Below, one piece after another: positions 5,318-10,723 of a DNA stretch of 10,723 nt. Each line of letters starts with the position of its first letter. Positions within the stretch are counted from its first letter, which is position 1. Where the stretch lies: contig JAFCZY010000034.1 in the NCBI GenBank assembly GCA_019314105.1, positions 1 to 10,723 of the forward strand, read 5' to 3'. The DNA comes from Deltaproteobacteria bacterium. GTDB taxonomy: Bacteria > Desulfobacterota > Desulfobacteria > Desulfobacterales > Desulfobacteraceae. A program made the translations under genes and the position numbers. Below the pieces are notes generated by a model that was not told the origin of the DNA, made no database searches, and worked only from the letters and a program-made list of their open reading frames with translations.

Positions 5318-7480
5318 TTAAATCCATTGTCTGATAAACATCTCAATGGCTTTATAAATTCTTTTGACCCCCTCCCCTATTAAGATCCCATGACGGTCAT
5401 AATCAAAAATATAATACTCTTTAATATCAGTTCCTAATCGGTTAAATAATTTCAGGGTACCCCTTGGATTTACCACAGGGTCTTTCCTGGACTGGACCAC
5501 CAGAGTCGGCTTAGCTATGGTTTTCAATTTTGGTTCAAGGTATTCCATGAGTTTTTCAAGCTGATGAATTCCGGCAATTGGATTTCTAATATAATTGATA
5601 TGCGGATTTTCAGGATGATTTTCAATAAATTCTTTTGCAATGGCATCCAGACGAATTTTTTTTATCATGGCATTCCATGCATCAATAGCCGGGACAAAAT
5701 ATGATCCTAAATCCTGAAGTCTCATGGGAGGGGCAACTGCAAAGACAGCCTCAATATCATCCAGTCGTGTGGATAATTCCAAAGCAAGTCCGGCTCCGGT
5801 TGAAAAACCACCGACAATTATTTTTTTACAGGAATGCCTCAAGACAATAAAAGCTTCTTCAACAGATTCTATCCATTGTTCATACGTTGTTTCGGCAAGA
5901 TCTTCAGGTGCGGTTCCATGCCCTTTCAATCTGGGTACATAAACCGTAAAGGCTTTTTCATGCAGATAGTGTGCAAAGGCTTTCATCTCTTCAGGGGCTG
6001 CCATATACCCATGAATCAATAAGATGGCGGCAATCGGATTTTCATGTTTAAGGAATAACGGTCTTCCAATCCTTTTTTCCTTTGATTCTCCTTCAATATA
6101 GTGATCCTCATACTCCCGGACAAAATCCTTCTCTATCTTTTCTAGGATACAGTCTTTCACAAGGCCAATAATTTCATCCCGGGGTTTTTGTGCCACTCTT
6201 TTTAAAATTTTTTCCACCTCTTTTACCGGTTCCAGTTCATTGACCATGACAAGAATAGGATTTTCTATCCTGATGGTATGAAAATTTGATTGGGTGATAA
6301 ATTTGGTTTGGTCTTTAAATATTTTATCCTCTTTAATTTCGATAACATTTGTATTTTCAGCAATGGTAAAAAAATCAGCAAATCGTTTAAACCGGTCATC
6401 CGTTAAAAGATGGATCTGATTTTCCAAAAAAATATCGGACACGCAACATGTTTTATCGGACACAAGCCAATCAATTGCAAAATAGACCTTGCACTTGAAT
6501 TCATAAATATCAATGCCCTCTTTCCTGTAAGGAAAATGCTTGAGAATGCCTGCCAGGACATGATCGTAATTAAGGGTTGTCATGGCATATACGGTTGACA
6601 TATATTTTTCCATAATGGTGATGGAAAATTGCCGTATGATCTGCTTTGAGCTGATATCATCATCAAACTTGATTTTTCGTTTAACCGTCAGCATGCTTTC
6701 AATATAAGGATCATTTAAATATCCCTTAATGTTAATGGGTTCCCCAAATCGAATGTTGATATCCATATTAGAAAACAGCATGTTGCCTTCGGTCATTAAT
6801 TCATCCATGACTCTTTTTGACGGTTCTTTCATCACAATCCGGGCTATTTTGCTTAAAATATTTTCCTTTGGGCTTGCCGGGTAATAGGTGATATTAACGG
6901 GTACAATATGTGTTTCCCGGGCAAGGACCTGATCAATATTTTCTATTTCAAATAGTTGAACAAGCCTTTCAAATTCAGGCTCACCCATATCTTTCATTCT
7001 TCTCAAGCGCTCTCGGTAAAATTCACAGCGCAGGGCCACAATGGCAGCACCGGTATGCGGTCGTCTCTGTGTGCCCTCATCGGTCAGGATAAATTGATCC
7101 TTTTTGATCAATTTTTTATTCTTCACCATCATGCCTTCAGGAAAAATAATCCACTGAACATTTCCGGATAACAATGTCTTTAAAATGAGCTCATCCCTGT
7201 GGGGGTCCCCGGTTGATACACCCCCCAAATTTTTTAAAAATCCTTGTAAAACAGGCACATCAAACAATTCTGCCGCAGCAAGAGACCAGATTTCTTTTTT
7301 TGTGATATTATGAATATGATAGGGAAGGAAAATAGTTTCTATCCGTGTAAAATGATTGGCTGTAAAGATAACGGAACCATCCGGGATATGATGTTTCCCC
7401 AAAATTTTTATATTTGCCTTGGAAAAACCGGAAAAGGTTTTAAGGGTATAGCTGGATAATTCGAATGCAAATCTGTTCAT
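5318..7480 (-). CDS. Fused PlsC-like acyltransferase / alpha-beta hydrolase
   Basis: The 720-residue protein has two enzymes in one chain. Residues about 25-260 form a lysophospholipid acyltransferase domain: ANHFTRIET (41-49) at motif I, IIFPEGMMVK (111-120) at motif III and VPVNITYYP (193-201) at motif IV. Motif I reads H43-x4-E48, while most of the family has H-x4-D. Residues about 265-465 are a helical linker with no recognised domain. Residues about 483-720 are a monoglyceride-lipase or carboxylesterase-like hydrolase: oxyanion HGY (490-492), nucleophile G558-F-S560-T-G562, acid D667 in SRKDPVV and H697 in DRHGIL, so the triad is complete. No signal peptide or clear membrane helix is seen; membrane-surface association is likely. 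It may remodel lipids by deacylation and reacylation; the substrate is unknown. The ATG at 7480-7478 has AAAGG 8 nt upstream. The gene is monocistronic, between a terminator and a divergent promoter. Confidence 0.88.
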   Translation of the reverse strand: MNRFAFELSSYTLKTFSGFSKANIKILGKHHIPDGSVIFTANHFTRIETIFLPYHIHNITKKEIWSLAAAELFDVPVLQGFLKNLGGVSTGDPHRDELILKTLLSGNVQWIIFPEGMMVKNKKLIKKDQFILTDEGTQRRPHTGAAIVALRCEFYRERLRRMKDMGEPEFERLVQLFEIENIDQVLARETHIVPVNITYYPASPKENILSKIARIVMKEPSKRVMDELMTEGNMLFSNMDINIRFGEPINIKGYLNDPYIESMLTVKRKIKFDDDISSKQIIRQFSITIMEKYMSTVYAMTTLNYDHVLAGILKHFPYRKEGIDIYEFKCKVYFAIDWLVSDKTCCVSDIFLENQIHLLTDDRFKRFADFFTIAENTNVIEIKEDKIFKDQTKFITQSNFHTIRIENPILVMVNELEPVKEVEKILKRVAQKPRDEIIGLVKDCILEKIEKDFVREYEDHYIEGESKEKRIGRPLFLKHENPIAAILLIHGYMAAPEEMKAFAHYLHEKAFTVYVPRLKGHGTAPEDLAETTYEQWIESVEEAFIVLRHSCKKIIVGGFSTGAGLALELSTRLDDIEAVFAVAPPMRLQDLGSYFVPAIDAWNAMIKKIRLDAIAKEFIENHPENPHINYIRNPIAGIHQLEKLMEYLEPKLKTIAKPTLVVQSRKDPVVNPRGTLKLFNRLGTDIKEYYIFDYDRHGILIGEGVKRIYKAIEMFIRQWI

Positions 7481-7521
7481 GAATTAAACCTTTAAAACAA
7501 CATTGTCTATCTGCTGTATTT

Positions 7522-7550
7522 ATTATATAAGTAATCGTCATTGATATAAA
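7522..7550 (-). promoter_or_regulatory. Promoter for the acyltransferase-hydrolase gene
   Basis: On the minus strand a perfect TATAAT (plus 7522-7527) is preceded by TTTATA (plus 7545-7550) at 17 bp. Transcription would start near 7515, about 35 nt before the ATG. The -35 box is only a four-of-six match. It is back to back with the promoter of the ferredoxin-mnmA-mtaB operon. Confidence 0.5.
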
Positions 7551-7552
7551 TC

Positions 7553-7581
7553 TTGACCGATTAAACAATAATACTTAAAGT
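7553..7581 (+). promoter_or_regulatory. Promoter for the NIL ferredoxin-mnmA-mtaB operon
   Basis: TTGACC (7553-7558, five of six) and TAAAGT (7576-7581, four of six) lie 17 bp apart, predicting a start near 7588 and a leader of about 47 nt. The two divergent -35 boxes are separated by only 2 bp, so the two promoters could interfere or share regulation. Confidence 0.45.
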
Positions 7582-7634
7582 AACAATTTTGTCAAAGAAA
7601 ATTATTCATAACAGTTTTAAAATCGGAGGCTGTA

Positions 7635-8066
7635 TTGTATTCCAAAATAGTAATATTGAACTTTCCAGCAAAAGTGGCCCAAAAAGCATTGGTGTGTCAA
7701 TTAACAAAAAAATTTGATCTTTTGTTTAATATTCTGAATGCCAGAATATCCAATAAAAAAGAGGGGTATATGGTTCTGGAGATTTCTTCCGCATCTAAAA
7801 CAGCTTTTAACAAAGGGGTAAAATTTTTAAAAGACCAAGGGGTATCTGTATCCAGTCCGGAGCATCAAATTTACAAAGATGAAGAGATCTGTACCCATTG
7901 CGGGGCTTGCACGGCAGTTTGTCCGACCGACGCACTCTATATCAAACGACCTGAAATGGAAGTTGTTTTTGATAAGGAAAAGTGCAGTGTATGTGAGCTT
8001 TGTGTTGTAACCTGTCCCACAAGGGCCATGGGATTATTCTCGGCAGTTTCTCAAAAAGTTGCCTGA
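7635..8066 (+). CDS. NIL-domain 2[4Fe-4S] ferredoxin
   Basis: The 143-residue soluble protein joins an N-terminal NIL-type ACT-like domain (about 1-75, also found at the C-end of MetN transporters) to a bacterial-type double ferredoxin. The clusters are bound by C86-x2-C89-x2-C92-x3-C96-P and C117-x2-C120-x2-C123-x3-C127-P. Proteins with this layout occur in methanogens and sulfate reducers. The Methanosarcina MA1822 protein works with a DUF39 partner in reductive sulfur transfer to form homocysteine. No DUF39 gene lies in this window, so that role is not shown here. The start is TTG at 7635, fixed by a strong CGGAGG (7624-7629) 5 nt upstream and by the NIL domain beginning at once. Its TGA (8064-8066) overlaps the mnmA ATG by one base, which implies coupled translation and points to a role as electron or sulfur carrier for tRNA thiolation. 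Confidence 0.9.
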   Translation: MYSKIVILNFPAKVAQKALVCQLTKKFDLLFNILNARISNKKEGYMVLEISSASKTAFNKGVKFLKDQGVSVSSPEHQIYKDEEICTHCGACTAVCPTDALYIKRPEMEVVFDKEKCSVCELCVVTCPTRAMGLFSAVSQKVA

Positions 8067-9109
8067 TGAAAAACCCGGTTATTGCAGTTGCGTTAAGTGG
8101 AGGAGTCGACTCTCTTGTTTCGGGATATCTCTTAAAACAAAAATACAACCATGTTTTTGGTCTTCATTTTACAACCGGTTATGAAAAAGAATCTATAGAT
8201 TTACCCCTGCTTGAAAAGCAGCTTGGGTTCCCGGTTACCGATATTGATTTTTCGAAAAGTTTTGAAAAAAAGATTGTTCAATATTTTGTCCAAACCTATC
8301 TTGAAGGTAAAACACCCAACCCCTGTATTATCTGCAACAAAGAAATAAAATTCGGAGAATTGCTAAGACACGCTCAAAATATGGGGGCAGATTTTCTGGC
8401 CACAGGTCACTATGCCACCATCATCAACCCGATTTCGTTCCCGGATAAAAAGATTTCCCGGTGCTATCTTGAAAAAGGATCAGATCCCTTAAAAGACCAG
8501 AGCTATTTTCTCTCCCTGTTATCTGGAGAGCAGCTTGAAAAAATTATTTTCCCTTTGGCAGGAATGACAAAAAAAGAGGTTAAACGATTCGCCGGATCAA
8601 AGCATCTTGAGCCAGTCCATCCCAGTGAAAGCCAGGATATTTGTTTTATCCATGACAATAATTTCCATGACTTTATTGTTCAAAAGCAGGGAATTTCTCC
8701 CCATCATGGCGATATTATTGACCATAACGGAAAAATAGTGGGACGACACAAGGGACTTCATAAATTTACCATAGGCCAAAGACGCGGTATCAACTGTCCT
8801 GCAGAAGAACCCTATTATGTTCAACAGGTGGACATAAAAAATAATATTTTAAGGGTTTGTTTTAAAAAAGACCTGTCTGAAAAAACATTTAAAATAAGTC
8901 AAATAAATTGGAATGCTTCTGATCAAAAAATTATCCCTGATATTATGACAAAAATCAGATACAGCCACAAAGGTGCCCTGTCAACACTCACCTTAAACGG
9001 ATCTTGCGGAAAGGTTGTATTTAATGAACCCCAGGATGCGATTACGCCGGGACAGGCCGCTGTATTCTACAAAGATGCCAGAGTTTTGGGCGCCGGTATT
9101 ATCCAATGA
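8066..9109 (+). CDS. mnmA: tRNA-specific 2-thiouridylase MnmA
   Basis: MnmA activates U34 of tRNA-Lys, -Glu and -Gln by adenylation and replaces O2 with sulfur. The 347-residue protein has the ATP-pyrophosphatase loop SGGVDS (11-16), TPNPCIICNKEIKFG (83-97), ATGHYA (112-117), KDQSYFL (143-149), SESQDICFI (187-195) and HKFTIGQRRGI (232-242), then the C-terminal beta barrel. C90 and C193 correspond to the two catalytic cysteines of E. coli MnmA. An extra C87, where E. coli has Asp, makes a CxxC plus Cys set. The stretch after the PP-loop (about 33-55) is shorter than in E. coli and lacks the conserved tryptophan-acid segment. The ATG at 8066 is chosen because the protein then begins just before the PP-loop strand and couples to the ferredoxin stop; an upstream GTG-type frame start at 8000 would lie inside the ferredoxin gene. 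It overlaps mtaB by 4 nt (ATGA). Confidence 0.95.
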   Translation: MKNPVIAVALSGGVDSLVSGYLLKQKYNHVFGLHFTTGYEKESIDLPLLEKQLGFPVTDIDFSKSFEKKIVQYFVQTYLEGKTPNPCIICNKEIKFGELLRHAQNMGADFLATGHYATIINPISFPDKKISRCYLEKGSDPLKDQSYFLSLLSGEQLEKIIFPLAGMTKKEVKRFAGSKHLEPVHPSESQDICFIHDNNFHDFIVQKQGISPHHGDIIDHNGKIVGRHKGLHKFTIGQRRGINCPAEEPYYVQQVDIKNNILRVCFKKDLSEKTFKISQINWNASDQKIIPDIMTKIRYSHKGALSTLTLNGSCGKVVFNEPQDAITPGQAAVFYKDARVLGAGIIQ

Positions 9110-10422
9110 AAAAATTTCATATCGAAACATTAGGGTGCAAAGTCAATCAATACGAAAGTGACGGTATCGCCGCAAATCTGGAAGAACAGGGCTGGATAAA
9201 GGGCAGTAAAAACCAGACAGCAGATGTTTTTATTATCAATACCTGTGCTGTTACTGCCAAAGCCAGCATGCAATCACGACAGATGATCCGGAAAATCATC
9301 AGGGAAAATCCCGAGGCAACGGTTATTGTCACAGGATGCCATGCCCAGACTGATCCTGAAAAAAAGAAAAAAATTGAAAGAGTTGATCAGATTGTCTGTC
9401 ATAAAGATAAAAATAAAATAGCAACCCATATTACCTCTATTTGTGAAAACAATTCCCCCCTGATATTTAAAAAAATCGACCACCACAAGACAAATACCTT
9501 TCACAGTTTTGATTATGCTGTAAAAGGTGAAATGACACGGGCATATCTTAAAATACAGGATGGGTGTAATGCGTTTTGTACGTATTGTATTGTCCCCTAT
9601 GCCAGGGGATCTTCCGTGAGCATGCCGGAAGAAGAAGTCTTTCGCAATTTAAGACAATTGAATGCGTCTGGATTTAAAGAAGTCATTATCACCGGAATCC
9701 ATACGGGCATGTATGGTCTTGATCTTGAAAAGAAATCATCGCTTTCGCAATTGCTTAAAAAGATCAATGATGAAAGGCCTGTTCATAGAATAAGGCTCAG
9801 CTCCATTGAACCCGGAGAAATCAATGATGATATTATTCATCTTGCCCAGCCGGAAAATATTTTATGTGACCATTTCCATCTTCCGTTACAGTCTGGGGAT
9901 GATGATATTTTAAAAAAAATGAAACGCCCCTATACGGCTGCTCTTTTTGAAGAAATGATTCATAAAATTCATAAAAAACTCCCTGGCGCCGGCATTGGTG
10001 TAGATACATTGATCGGTTTTCCTTCTGAAACAGACGAACAATTTGAAAATACCTATAAATTAATTGAAAAGCTTCCCATCTCTTATCTTCATGTTTTTCC
10101 GTTTTCAGCCAGAAAAGGAACCTCGGCCTATCATTTTGATCATAAAATTGATTCAAAGGTAATTAAGCAGCGGTGTGCAAGAATGCGGGAACTCGATAAA
10201 ATAAAAAGAAAGACGTTTATCAAAGCCAATCTCCATAAAAAACTTCAAGGGCTTATACAGCATAAGGTTGATGTTAAAACAGGGTTGTTTAAAGCGGTTA
10301 CTTCCAATTATTTAACCGTCTTTTTAAATAACAACCGTGACCTTGGCGGAAAACTTGTTGATCTTATGCTTGAACAATATGATGATGACATAAATCTTAC
10401 AGGTAAAATTATTAATGAATGA
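9106..10422 (+). CDS. mtaB: tRNA t6A37 methylthiotransferase MtaB
   Basis: MtaB is a radical-SAM enzyme that adds a methylthio group at C2 of N6-threonylcarbamoyladenosine-37, giving ms2t6A in ANN-decoding tRNAs. The 438-residue protein starts with HIETLGCKVNQYES; 'TLGCKVNQ' separates MtaB from MiaB and RimO. The auxiliary [4Fe-4S] cluster is held by C11, C47 (INTCAVT) and C78 (VTGCHAQ). The radical-SAM cluster is held by C154, C158 and C161 in GCNAFCTYC. SSIEPGEI, HLPLQSGDD and GVDTLIGFPSET follow, and a short TRAM-like RNA-binding tail occupies about 375-438. The ATG (9106-9108) overlaps the mnmA TGA in an ATGA junction, so the two are almost certainly co-translated. Together with mnmA it thiolates both hypermodified positions of the anticodon loop. 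Confidence 0.95.
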   Translation: MKKFHIETLGCKVNQYESDGIAANLEEQGWIKGSKNQTADVFIINTCAVTAKASMQSRQMIRKIIRENPEATVIVTGCHAQTDPEKKKKIERVDQIVCHKDKNKIATHITSICENNSPLIFKKIDHHKTNTFHSFDYAVKGEMTRAYLKIQDGCNAFCTYCIVPYARGSSVSMPEEEVFRNLRQLNASGFKEVIITGIHTGMYGLDLEKKSSLSQLLKKINDERPVHRIRLSSIEPGEINDDIIHLAQPENILCDHFHLPLQSGDDDILKKMKRPYTAALFEEMIHKIHKKLPGAGIGVDTLIGFPSETDEQFENTYKLIEKLPISYLHVFPFSARKGTSAYHFDHKIDSKVIKQRCARMRELDKIKRKTFIKANLHKKLQGLIQHKVDVKTGLFKAVTSNYLTVFLNNNRDLGGKLVDLMLEQYDDDINLTGKIINE

Positions 10423-10444
10423 TATAATATCGGAGACTTACACT

Positions 10445-10723
10445 ATGGAAGATATTTATAAAAAACTTGCTGTTCATCTTGATAATACTCCCAGCGGCTT
10501 TCCTGAAACCGAATCAAAAGTTGAACTGAGGATTTTAAAACAACTTTTTACAACAGAAGAGGCAGAACTTGCGCTATCCCTTGTTCTTATGCTCGAAACA
10601 GTCGAAACCATTGCTCAAAGAGCCCAGAAAGACCCCAAAGAAATTGAACCTGTTCTCATTGAAATGGGCAAAAAAGTATTACTAATCCATGTAAACCGGG
10701 ACTGTGTGAACACCTTTATGCTC
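10445..10723 (+). CDS. Unidentified protein, N-terminal 93 codons (cut by right edge)
   Basis: An open frame starts at ATG 10445, with GGAGA (10432-10436) 8 nt upstream and 22 bp after the mtaB stop, and is still open at the window end. The start is MEDIYKKLAVHLDNTPSGFP, followed by ELRILKQLFTTEEAELAL and a helix-turn-helix-like stretch ETVETIAQRAQKDPKEIEPV and then GKKVLLIHVN. This arrangement resembles the winged-helix N-terminal region found before ferredoxin domains in anaerobe electron-transfer proteins ('HLDN-P-GFP-TESGVELRIL--LFTPEEAELA' as I recall it). No cluster-binding cysteines are visible yet, only C87. It is probably in the same operon as mtaB. The frame is convincing; the family is an inference. 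Confidence 0.7.
   Translation, partial: MEDIYKKLAVHLDNTPSGFPETESKVELRILKQLFTTEEAELALSLVLMLETVETIAQRAQKDPKEIEPVLIEMGKKVLLIHVNRDCVNTFML

Noticed and set aside
7589..7634. Second plus-strand promoter with TTGTCA at 7589
   Set aside because: No -10-like hexamer follows at a suitable distance.
8000..8065. Upstream start of mnmA inside the ferredoxin gene
   Set aside because: The extra 22 residues are an out-of-frame reading of the ferredoxin Cys motifs; ATG 8066 fits the family and the coupled junction.
10423..10428. TATAAT as a promoter for the last gene
   Set aside because: No acceptable -35 box lies 15-19 bp upstream, and the 22-bp gap after mtaB suits an operon; treated as chance AT-rich sequence.
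1..10723. tRNA or rRNA genes, CRISPR arrays, insertion sequences
   Set aside because: No cloverleaf-like sequence, regularly spaced repeat or transposase reading frame was seen in the short intergenic gaps.

Overview
The window looks like chromosomal DNA of an anaerobic sulfate-reducing bacterium of the Desulfobacteraceae type (Desulfobacter/Desulfobacula-like). This rests on the protein character, not on a database match: the elongation factor G is of the mitochondrial-like type known from spirochaetes, planctomycetes and delta-proteobacteria, there is a NIL-domain polyferredoxin of a type found in strict anaerobes, and the DNA is AT-rich. Most of the window is housekeeping translation and RNA-modification genes, with one small scarred accessory island at the left.

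Left part (1-2231): the 5' two thirds of an ileS gene region runs off the left edge on the minus strand, with its own promoter and a strong ribosome site. Next comes a roughly 500-bp accessory island between ileS and rsmG. It holds a short minus-strand coding remnant (about 1030-1146) and a plus-strand PHD/YefM-type antitoxin gene. The toxin partner of that antitoxin has been almost entirely deleted; only about 25 codons of its C-terminus survive, in another frame (1452-1529). The antitoxin promoter carries three TGTACA-like boxes spaced exactly 12 bp. rsmG (16S rRNA G527 methyltransferase) follows on the minus strand.

Middle (2232-5317): an AT-rich divergent intergenic region carries a TTGACA promoter that leads, after a leader of about 145 nt, into fusA (mitochondrial-type EF-G1). 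A small RecA-fold P-loop ATPase of unknown function follows 29 bp downstream. A near-perfect bidirectional terminator separates this pair from the convergent gene.

Right part (5318-10723): a minus-strand 720-residue fusion of a PlsC-like acyltransferase and an alpha/beta hydrolase. Divergent from it is a tightly coupled plus-strand operon: NIL-domain 2[4Fe-4S] ferredoxin, MnmA (2-thiouridine at tRNA position 34) and MtaB (methylthio-t6A at position 37), overlapping by 1 and 4 nt. A fourth gene, cut by the right edge, starts 22 bp later. The operon groups two sulfur insertions into the tRNA anticodon loop with a putative dedicated electron or sulfur-transfer protein.
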